Shown here piece by piece: positions 16,504 through 25,159 of a stretch of DNA of 64,000 bases. The notes under the pieces are model-generated. The model did no database searches. It saw nothing but the letters and a program-made list of their open reading frames with translations, and was not told the origin of the DNA. Origin of the DNA: Bradyrhizobium sp. LTSP849. GTDB taxonomy: Bacteria > Pseudomonadota > Alphaproteobacteria > Rhizobiales > Xanthobacteraceae. Where the stretch lies: positions 310,001-374,000 of the forward strand of contig NZ_JYMR01000045.1 in NCBI RefSeq assembly GCF_000938255.1, given 5' to 3'. The first letter of the stretch is position 1, and each line of letters starts with the position of its first letter. The position numbers and the translations under genes were made by a program.

Positions 16504-17244
16504 ATGACGTCGCGCAAGACTGTATTGGTGCTCGGTGGCTCCTCCGATATCGGCCGCGCCGCCGCGCGCGCCTTTGCGAAAGCAGGATACGATGTCGGAC
16601 TCGCCGGGCGCGACGCCGCTGCACTCGAGCCCGACGCCGCCGATCTGCACGCCCGCTACAACATCGAGGTGAGCACGCTGAAGTTCGACGTGCTCGATAC
16701 GGCTTCGTTCGACAGCTTTGTCGGCGGCCTTCCGGCATTGCCTGACGTCGTCATCTCGATCGTCGGATTGCTGGGTGTGCAGGATCAGGCGGAGAGCGAT
16801 CTCGCGCACGCCACGACGATCATGCGCTCGAACTACGAAGGGCCATCGCTGATCCTCGGCCTGTTCGCCGAAAAATTCCTGGCGCGCGGCAACGGCACCA
16901 TCGTCGGCGTGTCCTCGGTCGCGGGCGATCGCGGGCGGTCCTCGAACTATATCTACGGCTCGGCCAAGGCGGGCTTCTCCGCGTTCCTGTCCGGCCTGCG
17001 CGGCCGCGCCAGCCGCGGCGGCGTGCATGTCGTCACCGTCAAGCCCGGCTTCGTCCGAACGAAAATGACGGAAGGCATGAAGCTGATCGGCCCGCTCACC
17101 GTCGAGGCGCCGGTGGTCGGCGACGCGATCCTTCAGGCCGTGGAGAAGAAGACCGACGTCGTCTATGTCAGCGGCAAATGGCGCCTCGTGATGTTCATCA
17201 TCAAGGCGCTGCCGGAAGCGGTGTTCAAGAAGCTGAAGTTCTGA
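16504..17244 (+). CDS. dprE2: DprE2-like short-chain reductase (decaprenylphosphoryl-2-keto-ribose reductase)
   Basis: The 246-residue Rossmann protein has the SDR cofactor motif GGSSDIGRAAARAFAKAG, the catalytic Ser in VSSVAG and the YxxxK active site in YIYGSAKAG. The C-terminus contains a hydrophobic segment (LVMFIIKALPEAVF), as in DprE2 proteins that associate with the membrane. It would reduce the 2-keto intermediate from DprE1 with NAD(P)H to give polyprenyl-phosphoryl-D-arabinose. The three-base gap to dprE1 indicates one transcript. Confidence 0.88.
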   Translation: MTSRKTVLVLGGSSDIGRAAARAFAKAGYDVGLAGRDAAALEPDAADLHARYNIEVSTLKFDVLDTASFDSFVGGLPALPDVVISIVGLLGVQDQAESDLAHATTIMRSNYEGPSLILGLFAEKFLARGNGTIVGVSSVAGDRGRSSNYIYGSAKAGFSAFLSGLRGRASRGGVHVVTVKPGFVRTKMTEGMKLIGPLTVEAPVVGDAILQAVEKKTDVVYVSGKWRLVMFIIKALPEAVFKKLKF

Positions 17245-17247
17245 GGC

Positions 17248-18213
17248 TCACGCGCTCTTGCGCTGGAACTGGCCGGCCGCGCGAAAGCGCCAGAGATATT
17301 GCGGGGCGATCGCTTCCAGCGAATCGGCTGGGATGCCGAGGCCTTCCAGCGTCAGGCCGGCCGCCTTCGCCGCGTCCGAGACGACATTGTCGCGCTCGAG
17401 CAGCGTGACCTGGTCCGGCGTCAGCTTCAGCGCGCCGGGCGCGAATTGCAGGAAGTTGGCCTGGAAGCGGGCCAGCCCGAACGGCAGCGAGATCAGCGCC
17501 GGCTTGCGATCGGCGATGGCCAGGATGGCCTCGATGATCTCGCGCATGGTCAGCACTTCCGGCCCGCCGAGCTCGTAGGTGGCGCCCGCCTTGGCCTTGC
17601 CGTCGACGGCATCCGCAATCGCAGTGGCGACATCGCCGACATAGACCGGCTGCATCTTCGTGGCGCCGCCGATCAGCGGCAGCACCGGCGACATCCGCGC
17701 CAGCGACGCAAAACGGTTGGTGAACTGGTCCTCAGGACCGAACATCACCGACGGACGGAAGATCGTGGCCGACGGCACCGCAGCCGTCACGGCGGCTTCG
17801 CCGGCCGCCTTGGCCTTGGCATAGCGCGAGGGCGATTCCGCGTCGGCGCCGATCGCCGAGACATGGATCATGCGCGCGCCGGCAGCGGCGGCCGCCTTGG
17901 CGACGGTCTCGGCGCCCTTGGCCTGGACGGCGTCAAAGCTCTGCGCGCCGCCCTCAGTGAGGATGCCGACCAGATTGATCACGACATCCGAATCACGCAC
18001 CGCCGCCTCGACCGACGCCGGGTAGCGCAGATTGGCCTGAATGGTGTGGACCTGCCCGACCTTGCCCGAGGGCTGGAGGAAGCCGGCCAGCTCCGGGCGC
18101 CGCACCGCGACCCGGACCCGGTAATCGCGCCGGCACAGGGCGCGGACGACATTCCGGCCCAAAAACCCCGATCCGCCGAAAACCGTGACGAGAGTTTCCA
18201 GATTCGATGCCAT
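17248..18213 (-). CDS. NDUFA9-like extended SDR (complex I accessory family)
   Basis: The 321-residue protein has an N-terminal NAD(P)-binding motif (VTVFGGSGFLGRNVVRAL) and the NmrA/NDUFA9-type body (VVINLVGILTEGG, MIHVSAIGADAESPS, FRPSVMFGPEDQFTNRFASL). The residue pair YxxxK is kept only loosely (SRYAKAKAAGE). NDUFA9 is an accessory subunit of mitochondrial and some alphaproteobacterial complex I that binds NADPH; other members take part in quinone synthesis. The gene is convergent with dprE2, with a three-base gap between the stops, and its presence there does not imply a role in arabinose synthesis. Confidence 0.85.
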   Translation of the reverse strand: MASNLETLVTVFGGSGFLGRNVVRALCRRDYRVRVAVRRPELAGFLQPSGKVGQVHTIQANLRYPASVEAAVRDSDVVINLVGILTEGGAQSFDAVQAKGAETVAKAAAAAGARMIHVSAIGADAESPSRYAKAKAAGEAAVTAAVPSATIFRPSVMFGPEDQFTNRFASLARMSPVLPLIGGATKMQPVYVGDVATAIADAVDGKAKAGATYELGGPEVLTMREIIEAILAIADRKPALISLPFGLARFQANFLQFAPGALKLTPDQVTLLERDNVVSDAAKAAGLTLEGLGIPADSLEAIAPQYLWRFRAAGQFQRKSA

Positions 18214-18308
18214 GGGTCCATTCCTGCGGAAGAGTGCGTCTTATCAGGCTTGTATCGGGCCAGTTTGCGATGCGCAATCCGCATCCCCAAACCTGGGTCA
18301 CGCTTGAA

Positions 18309-18337
18309 TTGACAACCGCGTCACCGAACCGTAGTAA
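18309..18337 (+). promoter_or_regulatory. Probable tRNA-Leu promoter
   Basis: TTGACA at 18309-18314 is separated by 17 bases from TAGTAA at 18332-18337. This would start transcription about 18 bases before the mature tRNA. Confidence 0.65.
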
Positions 18338-18361
18338 CCGCCTCCGTGCCCCAAACGGCAT

Positions 18362-18448
<87 letters not shown>

Positions 18449-18566
18449 TTTTGCAGAATTTCGACGCAAAATAGGGCTGCTGTCGCTCAGTGGAGATAGC
18501 AGGGCGGCAATCCATGCCGTCGCCGTCGCGAAGGTACCTTGGTGGGACAAATCCGCCCGCCCGCCC

Positions 18567-19838
18567 TCAGACCACGCTCCTCCCAGCCCGCTCCGCCACC
18601 GATTTCTGCACAAAATACATCGCGATCAGCGAGACGATCGCCGAGGCGACGACGACGTAGCCGATCCGGTCGAAATGGATCAGCGACCCGTCCGGCGCTT
18701 GCGCGATGATCGCGCCGGCGAGCATCGAGCCGAGCCCGCCGGAGAGCTGCTGGAGTGACGCGCTGACCGCGCTGAACGAGCCGCGCTGGCTCGCGTCGGG
18801 GATCGCCGACATCAGGGCCTGCGACGGGATCATGCGTGAGAAGATGCCGACGAACATCAGCACGTTGACGGTGATCGCGGTCACGAGCGTGACGTGGCCG
18901 AGATGGGTGTAGATCAGCACCATGATCACGGACACGACGCTGCCGAACACGAAGGTTGGATATTTGCCGAACGCGTCGCTCGCCCTGCCGACCAGCGGCC
19001 CCGTGACGATGCTGAACAGGCCGGAGACAAGATAGATCGTCGGCAAATGCGTGATGTCGATGCCGAGATTGTGCACGGTGAAGGCGCTGGAGAACGGCAT
19101 CAGCATGTAGCCGCCGGTCGCCAGCAGCGTCGTCACGGCGAAGGCCAGCGTGTAGCGGGGCTCTCCGATGGTCGCGACCAGATGATGGAAAGGGTTCTTG
19201 TCCTGCTTCAGTTTCAGATGCGCATCGACCGGCTCCATGGCGAAGGCGATGATGCCGATCGCTGCGATTGACAGACCGACGATCGCAAAGAAGCAGACAT
19301 GCCAGTTCCAGCGATTGGCGAGAAACAGTCCAGCCGGAATGCCGAGCACCTGGCTCGCGGCGAACGCGGTCTGGACAAATCCCATCACGCGGCCGCGCAA
19401 ATGCAGCGGGAACAGGTCGGTGGTGATGGCGAGCACGACCGAGCCGATCACGCCGCCGAATAGTCCGGTCACGATCCTGCCGAGCAGCAGCACGTGGTAG
19501 TTCTGCGCCATGGCGCAGAGCAGGGTGCCGAGCGTGAAGCCGACATAGAAGAACAACAGCAGGCGCTTGCGATCGAAGCGATCGGCAAAGCCGGCGGCCA
19601 GAATGCCTGAAGCTCCCGCGCTGAACGCGTAGGCCGAAACCGCGACGCCGAATTGCCCCGCCGTGATGTCGAGCGAGGGCATCAGGATGGCGCCGAGCGG
19701 CGACATGATGATGAAATCGAGAATGATCGTGAACTGCGCGAACGCGAGCAGCGCGACGAGGAGCGTCTGGTAGCGCGTAAAGCCGCGCTGGCGTTCCTGT
19801 TGATCGTCGATAGGCGCAGCCAACGTCTGTTCGGTCAT
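18567..19838 (-). CDS. Major facilitator superfamily transporter
   Basis: The 423-residue protein has about twelve hydrophobic segments. The MFS signature lies between segments 2 and 3 (AGFADRFDRKRLLLF), with a second-half counterpart (GPLVGRASDAFGKYP). It belongs to the drug/sugar efflux (AraJ-like) part of the family by general appearance, but its substrate cannot be inferred. It is transcribed away from the UbiA gene at 20144. Export of a sugar or drug is possible; a link to the arabinose module is not supported by operon structure. Confidence 0.85.
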   Translation of the reverse strand: MTEQTLAAPIDDQQERQRGFTRYQTLLVALLAFAQFTIILDFIIMSPLGAILMPSLDITAGQFGVAVSAYAFSAGASGILAAGFADRFDRKRLLLFFYVGFTLGTLLCAMAQNYHVLLLGRIVTGLFGGVIGSVVLAITTDLFPLHLRGRVMGFVQTAFAASQVLGIPAGLFLANRWNWHVCFFAIVGLSIAAIGIIAFAMEPVDAHLKLKQDKNPFHHLVATIGEPRYTLAFAVTTLLATGGYMLMPFSSAFTVHNLGIDITHLPTIYLVSGLFSIVTGPLVGRASDAFGKYPTFVFGSVVSVIMVLIYTHLGHVTLVTAITVNVLMFVGIFSRMIPSQALMSAIPDASQRGSFSAVSASLQQLSGGLGSMLAGAIIAQAPDGSLIHFDRIGYVVVASAIVSLIAMYFVQKSVAERAGRSVV

Positions 19839-20143
19839 GACATCTCATTCACAGGCAACGGGGAGCTTGCAACAGATGGGGGCGGTTGGCGCGAATTCCA
19901 CGGTGCGCATGGTGCAAGTTGCTCTGGAATACGGAGCTCGCGCCGGATTGTGGGATCCGTGCAACAGCTTGACGAACAAAGAAGCGTTGGCCCCTTCCGA
20001 CAGCCGCTGAAGCCCCCTCCTTTGCCAGCCGAATTAAGCCGCCCTTAGCGAATGCCCCCTAGGCTCGCGGCCGTCCATTTTCCTGCTCCCGGCCTCCCCA
20101 ACCCTTGGGCCGGTCGTGTTGCGGTCAGTCAGAGCGTTTTCGG
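19839..20143. other. 305-bp divergent intergenic region
   Basis: The region lies between the divergent MFS and UbiA genes. I see no tRNA, repeat or convincing protein-coding frame in it. It presumably holds both promoters, though no strong -35/-10 pair stands out. Confidence 0.5.
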
Positions 20144-21448
20144 ATGGAGCAGCCCGTCAGGCAGTACGATCGGAGTGAGGCCGCACCGCAGGCCACGCCA
20201 GCGCCTGCCCGCACGTTCGTGATCGATCTCGAAGGCGCGCTCTTGCGCTCGGAACTGCTGATGGAAGCGCTGTTCTCCAGCCCCGGCCGCATGCTGGCCC
20301 GCTTCGGCGCGGGCGGACGCCCGGGCATGGCCGCACTCACCGATATTCTGGCGCGGGCCGAGATCGACTATTCCCATCTGCCCTATGACACCGATGTGCT
20401 GAACCAGGCGCTGGCGGCGCGGGCGCGGGGCGAGACAATTTTTCTGGTCGCGGATCGCTTCGCTGATCATGCCGCGGGGATCGCCGCGCATCTCGGTTTC
20501 GACGGCGTCGTAGCGCCGGCGGATCTCGTGGATCGCGCCTCCGTCGATCGCATCAGCGAGCGCAGCCGCAGTCGCCCCAGCTTGAAGGTTTGGGCGCAGG
20601 CGCTGCGCGTCTACCAATACGCCAAGAACACGCTGGTGTTCGTGCCTGTTATCACCGCGCATCAGATGAATGTTGCGACGCTCGGCACCACGCTGCTGGC
20701 GTTCCTGGCGTTCTCGGCCTGTGCGTCGGGCGCCTATCTGATGAACGACCTGCTCGATCTCGCAGCCGACCGGCAGCATCCGACCAAGCGCCATCGCGCG
20801 CTCGCGGCGGGTGATTTGCCGATCTCGTCGGCGCTGCTTGCGATCCCTGTGCTGTGGACTTTCGCAGTTGCCGCCAGCCTCTGCATCTCCACAGCTTTCC
20901 TCGGCGTGCTCGCGGTCTATCTTGCCACCACCATCGCCTATTCGCTTGTGCTCAAGCGCAAGATGCTGGTCGACGTGGTGACGCTCGCCGGCCTCTACTC
21001 CTTGCGCATCGGCGCCGGCGCCGTTGCCACCGGCGTGATGCTGTCGGAATGGCTGATGATCTTCTCGCTGTTCGTGTTCACCTCGCTGGCGCTGATCAAG
21101 CGCTTCAGCGAGCTCAGCATGCGCGAGGGCGCGGGCCTCGCCGATCCCTCCAATCGCGACTACCGCATCACCGATCTGCACATCATTGCCGCCATGGCCG
21201 CCGCGAGCGCCATGAATGCGGTGACGGTGTTCGCGCTCTATCTGTCGTCCTCCGCGGTGACGCCGCTCTACAGCCGTCCCTGGCTGCTGTGGCTGCTGGC
21301 GCCCTTGCTGCTCTACTGGTTCGGCCGTGCGCTCATGATTGCGCATCGCCGCGAGATGCCCGACGATCCCATCATCTACGCCTTCCGCGACGGCGCCAGC
21401 CGCACCACCGTGGCGGCGATGATCTGCATCATGCTGGCGGCGATCTGA
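20144..21448 (+). CDS. UbiA-family prenyltransferase with N-terminal degenerate HAD domain (probable polyprenyl-phosphate phosphoribosyltransferase)
   Basis: Residues 1-150 form a HAD-like domain. Its motif I reads DLEGAL rather than DLDGTL, so the second catalytic Asp is Glu, and motif II lacks the usual Ser/Thr (FLVADRF). Phosphatase activity is therefore doubtful. Residues 155-434 form a UbiA membrane domain with about eight helices. It has the first aspartate-rich motif (NDLLDLAADRQHPTKRHRALA) and the second region (AYSLVLKRKMLVDVVTLAGLYSLR), like mycobacterial Rv3806c and NoeC of Azorhizobium. These transfer 5-phosphoribose from PRPP to polyprenyl phosphate. With dprE1/dprE2 nearby it completes the three recognisable steps to polyprenyl-phosphoryl-arabinose. 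Confidence 0.88.
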   Translation: MEQPVRQYDRSEAAPQATPAPARTFVIDLEGALLRSELLMEALFSSPGRMLARFGAGGRPGMAALTDILARAEIDYSHLPYDTDVLNQALAARARGETIFLVADRFADHAAGIAAHLGFDGVVAPADLVDRASVDRISERSRSRPSLKVWAQALRVYQYAKNTLVFVPVITAHQMNVATLGTTLLAFLAFSACASGAYLMNDLLDLAADRQHPTKRHRALAAGDLPISSALLAIPVLWTFAVAASLCISTAFLGVLAVYLATTIAYSLVLKRKMLVDVVTLAGLYSLRIGAGAVATGVMLSEWLMIFSLFVFTSLALIKRFSELSMREGAGLADPSNRDYRITDLHIIAAMAAASAMNAVTVFALYLSSSAVTPLYSRPWLLWLLAPLLLYWFGRALMIAHRREMPDDPIIYAFRDGASRTTVAAMICIMLAAI

Positions 21449-21567
21449 CCGGGCCCGCCGGGGCGCATCCGGCGCTTGCGCGACCCGTCCGCAGTGGATA
21501 CATCGCGGGCAATCCCGATTAACCTATGACGAAATCGCTACCGATTCGATTGAGGGTTTGAAACGCC

Positions 21568-22182
21568 ATGACCGTACGCCTGCACCGCGGCGATTTGCCT
21601 GATCTCACCCGCTACACCGGAGCTGTGGCGATCGACACCGAGACCATGGGCCTGAACCCGCACCGCGACCGGCTCTGCGTGGTGCAGCTCTCGCCCGGCG
21701 ACGGCAGCGCCGACGTGGTGCAGATCCCGAAGGGGCACACCGACGCGCCGAACCTGAAGGCGCTGCTGGCCAATCCCGCCATCACGAAAATCTTCCATTT
21801 CGCGCGGTTCGACGTTGCGGTGCTGTACCAGACCTTCGGCGTGATGACCGGGCCGATCTACTGCACCAAGATCGCCTCCCGCCTGACCCGCACCTATACC
21901 GACCGCCATGGCCTCAAGGACCTCGTGCGCGAGGTGCTCAATGTCGACCTCTCCAAGCAGCAGCAATCCAGCGACTGGGGCGCCGATGGCCTGACCGAGC
22001 CGCAGCTCGCCTACGCCGCCTCCGACGTGCTGCATCTGCATGCCTTGCGCGAGCGGCTGGACGCCATGCTGGTCCGGGAGGGCCGCACCGCGCTGGCCAA
22101 GGCCTGTTTCGACTTCCTGCCGACCCGTGCCCTGCTCGACCTCCAGGGCTGGGAGGAAGAGGACATTTTCGCGCATTCCTGA
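21568..22182 (+). CDS. rnd: Ribonuclease D, short form
   Basis: The 204-residue protein is a DEDDy 3'-5' exoribonuclease domain. It shows DTETMGLNPHRDRLCVVQLS (first Asp and Glu), KIFHFARFDVAVLY (Asp) and QLAYAASDVLHLHALRERL (Tyr and Asp of the third motif). It lacks the two HRDC domains that follow in the 375-residue E. coli enzyme, which is usual for this alphaproteobacterial form. It would trim 3' ends of tRNA and other small RNAs. It lies directly upstream of the lptC gene on the same strand with a 153-bp gap. Confidence 0.92.
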   Translation: MTVRLHRGDLPDLTRYTGAVAIDTETMGLNPHRDRLCVVQLSPGDGSADVVQIPKGHTDAPNLKALLANPAITKIFHFARFDVAVLYQTFGVMTGPIYCTKIASRLTRTYTDRHGLKDLVREVLNVDLSKQQQSSDWGADGLTEPQLAYAASDVLHLHALRERLDAMLVREGRTALAKACFDFLPTRALLDLQGWEEEDIFAHS

Positions 22183-22335
22183 CCCTTCGAGCGTCGGCTA
22201 GGCTAGGGCGATCGCCCCGTTTCGGACACTTTCGTAACGGCCTGTCGCGGGCTGCATATTCCTGAGGTCGCGGGTACAATGGGGCGCCCTCGATTGGAGC
22301 GTTCTGACCAGCTAAGCGATGTCCCTGGAGCACCG

Positions 22336-23064
22336 GTGAACTCGGCCCAGTTTTCAACCTACGACGCCGCGCTTGCGGCGAAGTTTGCCAGCGCGGCGCG
22401 CCACAGCCGCCTGGTGCGGATTCTGCGCATCGCGGTGCCGGTGACCGTGATCCTGTCCATGGCCTCGATCGTCGCCGTCTCGACCTTCCTCAACCCCTTC
22501 AGCATGATTCCCGTGAAGGTCGACTCCGGAAACCTCGTGGTCACAGGCACCAAGATCACGATGGAATCGCCGCATATGTCCGGCTTCACGCCGGACCAGC
22601 GGCCCTATGAGCTCTGGGCCAAGACCGCGACGCAGGACGTCACCGATCCCGATCATGTCGATCTCGCGGATCTGCGCGCAAAAGTCCTGATGGAGGATCA
22701 ATCTCTCCTGTTCCTCGATGCCCGCACCGGCCGGTTCGACAACAAGCAACAGCAGCTCGACCTGCACAAGGATATCTTCCTGCGCACCTCGACCGGCTAT
22801 GAGGCGCGGCTGAACTCAGCCTTCGTCGACATGGCCAAGGGCACGGTCTCTTCGGACGAACATGTCGACGTCAAGCTGACCAACGGCACGCTCACCGCCG
22901 ACCGGCTGCGCATTACCGAAGGCGGCGATGTCATTCGCTTTGAGGGCAACGTCGTGATGCATCTGGACAAGATCAGCACGGATGATGCAGCAGCTGCGCC
23001 TGTCGAGCAGCCTGCGCCGGCGCCGCCGCCGAAGTCCAAGAACAAGTCTGCGATTTCAAAATGA
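22336..23064 (+). CDS. lptC: LPS export protein LptC
   Basis: LptC is anchored in the inner membrane and passes lipopolysaccharide from LptB2FG to LptA in the periplasm. A GTG at 22336 with ggag six bases before gives an N-terminus with a cytoplasmic stretch, one membrane helix (IAVPVTVILSMASIVAVSTF) and a periplasmic beta-jellyroll (LVVTGTKITMESPHMSGFTP... LTNGTLTADRLRITEGG). A longer frame from 22279 is less likely. The C-terminal 25 residues are Pro/Ala/Lys rich. The stop overlaps the lptA start as ATGA. Confidence 0.93.
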   Translation: MNSAQFSTYDAALAAKFASAARHSRLVRILRIAVPVTVILSMASIVAVSTFLNPFSMIPVKVDSGNLVVTGTKITMESPHMSGFTPDQRPYELWAKTATQDVTDPDHVDLADLRAKVLMEDQSLLFLDARTGRFDNKQQQLDLHKDIFLRTSTGYEARLNSAFVDMAKGTVSSDEHVDVKLTNGTLTADRLRITEGGDVIRFEGNVVMHLDKISTDDAAAAPVEQPAPAPPPKSKNKSAISK

Positions 23065-23819
23065 TTTTCATGGCCCATTTTTTCCCGCGCAACCAGGACA
23101 AGCGGCGCGCCGCCGTCCGCGCCGCCGCGCTTGTCGTCGGCGTCGCGCTGATCGCGACGGGTGCAGCGTTCGCGCAGAGCACGACGCAGGGCGTGCCCAA
23201 TGCCATGCAGGGTTTTTCGCAGAACCGCGACCAGCCGATCCAGATCGACGCCGCCACGCTCGAGATGCGCGACAAGAAAAAGGAGGCGACCTTCTCCGGC
23301 AATGTGAAGGTCGTGCAGGGCGACACCACCATGATCTCGAAGACGCTGGTGGTGTTCTACGAATCGAGCAGCGACAAGGCGGCCGCACCTGCGCAAGCCG
23401 CACCTGCCCAACCCAATGCTGCAAAGGGCGCGAAGGCTGCTCCCATACAGTCGGCGACGCCGGGACCCGGCGGCGCCTCCTCGATCAAGCGGCTGGAGGC
23501 GCGCGGCAATGTCGTGGTCACCCAGAAGGATCAGGTGGTGACCGGCGACACCGCCGTGTTCGACACCAAGACCAACCTCATCACCATGCTCGGCGGCTCG
23601 GGCGGCCAGGTGGTCCTGACGCAATGCCAGAACGTGCTGCGCGGCGACCGTCTCCTGGTCGACATGACCACCGGCGTCTCGCGGGTGGAATCCGACGCCG
23701 GCAGAGTGCAGGGCCTGTTCATCCAGTCCCAGGGCGGCTCGAGCGGCAAATGCGGGACGCCCACAACCCCTGGCTCCGGCCCCGCGGTGCCCTCGCTCAT
23801 TCCGGGTAAGCCTAAGTAA
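23061..23819 (+). CDS. lptA: LPS transport periplasmic protein LptA (OstA-like)
   Basis: The 252-residue protein begins with a signal peptide (AAVRAAALVVGVALIATGAAFAQ). The LptA/OstA beta-jellyroll repeat follows: QPIQIDAATLEMRDKKKEATFSGNVKVVQGD, then RLEARGNVVVTQKDQVVTGDTAVFD. It forms the periplasmic bridge for lipopolysaccharide. A low-complexity Ala/Pro insert (about residues 112-140) sits between the strands, longer than in enterobacterial LptA. Its start overlaps lptC by four bases. lptB follows after a 235-bp gap containing a 13-bp tandem repeat (tgcaggactacgg and a second copy near 24006-24030). Confidence 0.94.
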   Translation: MIFMAHFFPRNQDKRRAAVRAAALVVGVALIATGAAFAQSTTQGVPNAMQGFSQNRDQPIQIDAATLEMRDKKKEATFSGNVKVVQGDTTMISKTLVVFYESSSDKAAAPAQAAPAQPNAAKGAKAAPIQSATPGPGGASSIKRLEARGNVVVTQKDQVVTGDTAVFDTKTNLITMLGGSGGQVVLTQCQNVLRGDRLLVDMTTGVSRVESDAGRVQGLFIQSQGGSSGKCGTPTTPGSGPAVPSLIPGKPK

Positions 23820-24054
23820 ATCAATAGGTTATGTAATAATTTCCGGCCGCGAGGTTGAAGCCGGCGCGACAAGACTGTATCTACCGCAACGGGCTTTCGA
23901 AGCGGGGTCCGCCGCTAATCGAGGGTGTTTCACTGGGCATGAGACATCCTTTCACTCATGCTGCGTCGGCGAATCGCTCCGAGGCGGCGGATCGCGGGGT
24001 CACCCGTGCAGGACTACGGTGCAGGACTACCGTGAAGGCTTGAGACAGGCGGGG

Positions 24055-25068
24055 ATGGTCGATTTATTCAGCATGTTCCGTCGGCGCCCCGCCAAGCGCG
24101 GCCGGCCTGGATTTGCGCGTCAGGACATCACCGCTCTCACCGACAGCGTCGGGGGCCTGCTGGCCAGCCCGGTGCGGGATGCCCCGCCGATCGCCCGTGA
24201 GCAGCCGGCGCACGTGCCGGACCCGTACGGCGTCGAGGCACCGCCGCGGCCGCGCCAGCCGGCGGCTGAGCCTGCCAAAGCCAGGACCAATGCGAAGCCC
24301 AGTGCGAAGTCCAATGGCTCGGGCGGGCCGCAATTATTGAAGCGGCCGGGCTTCCTGGCTGTGCATAGCGTGGAAAAGAGTTTTGGCAGCCGCCAGGTCG
24401 TGCGTGGCGTCAGCATCTATGTGCGCCGCGGCGAAGCCGTCGGCCTGCTCGGCCCGAACGGTGCCGGCAAGACCACCGTGTTCTACATGATCACCGGCCT
24501 GATCAAGCCCGATCGCGGCGCGATCGAGCTCGACGGCCACGATGTCACGAAGCTGCCGATGTACCAGCGCGCGCGGCTCGGCATCGGCTATCTGCCGCAG
24601 GAAGCCTCGATCTTCCGCGGCCTCACCGTCGAGCAGAACATTCGTGCCGTGCTCGAAGTGGTCGAGCCCTCGCGCAAGAAGCGCGAGCAGCAGCTCGATT
24701 CGCTGCTCGACGAATTCAACATCACCCGCCTGCGTAAATCGCCGTCAATTGCGCTATCCGGCGGTGAACGCCGCCGCGTCGAGATCGCGCGCGCACTGGC
24801 GACGCGTCCGAACTACATGCTGCTCGACGAACCCTTCGCCGGCATCGATCCGATCGCAGTCGGCGACATTCAGGACCTCGTCCGCCATCTCACCAATCGC
24901 GGCATCGGCGTGCTCATCACCGACCACAATGTCCGTGAGACGCTCGGCCTCACCGACCGTGCCTATATCGTCTATGCCGGTGAAATCTTGACCGAGGGCA
25001 GCCCGGATGAGATCGTCAATGATCCGGATGTCAGGCGGCTTTACCTTGGCGAGGAATTCCGCCTCTAG
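24055..25068 (+). CDS. lptB: LPS export ABC transporter ATPase LptB with long N-terminal extension
   Basis: The C-terminal 240 residues are a complete LptB ATPase: Walker A GPNGAGKTT, Q-loop GYLPQEASIFRGLTVEQN, signature LSGGERRRVEIARALA, Walker B YMLLDEPFAGIDP and switch His in ITDHNVRET. LptB powers extraction of lipopolysaccharide from the inner membrane together with LptFG. An additional N-terminal stretch of about 98 residues, rich in Arg, Pro and Ala, precedes it, and its role is unknown. ATG 24055 is used; an in-frame start at 24019 is also possible. It is followed by rpoN, as in many proteobacteria. Confidence 0.94.
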   Translation: MVDLFSMFRRRPAKRGRPGFARQDITALTDSVGGLLASPVRDAPPIAREQPAHVPDPYGVEAPPRPRQPAAEPAKARTNAKPSAKSNGSGGPQLLKRPGFLAVHSVEKSFGSRQVVRGVSIYVRRGEAVGLLGPNGAGKTTVFYMITGLIKPDRGAIELDGHDVTKLPMYQRARLGIGYLPQEASIFRGLTVEQNIRAVLEVVEPSRKKREQQLDSLLDEFNITRLRKSPSIALSGGERRRVEIARALATRPNYMLLDEPFAGIDPIAVGDIQDLVRHLTNRGIGVLITDHNVRETLGLTDRAYIVYAGEILTEGSPDEIVNDPDVRRLYLGEEFRL

Positions 25069-25100
25069 CCCGTTTTTCAAATTCGTCAAGGCGTGTACAT

Positions 25101-25121
25101 CGGCCTCAGACTAATATAAGC
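25101..25121 (+). promoter_or_regulatory. Promoter-like element shared with dprE1
   Basis: cggcctcagactaatataag plus c ends 38 bp before the rpoN start and matches 15091-15111 at 19 of 21 positions. An extended -10 role for ctaatataag is plausible. Confidence 0.5.
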
Positions 25122-25159
25122 AAAAATCGGACCAATTTTTTGGGAACGGTTCTTGCTTC

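Noticed and set aside
24006..24030. Tandem 13-bp repeat (tgcaggactac) before lptB as a regulator site
   Set aside because: Only two units, no dyad symmetry and no known family; it is probably a slippage duplication.
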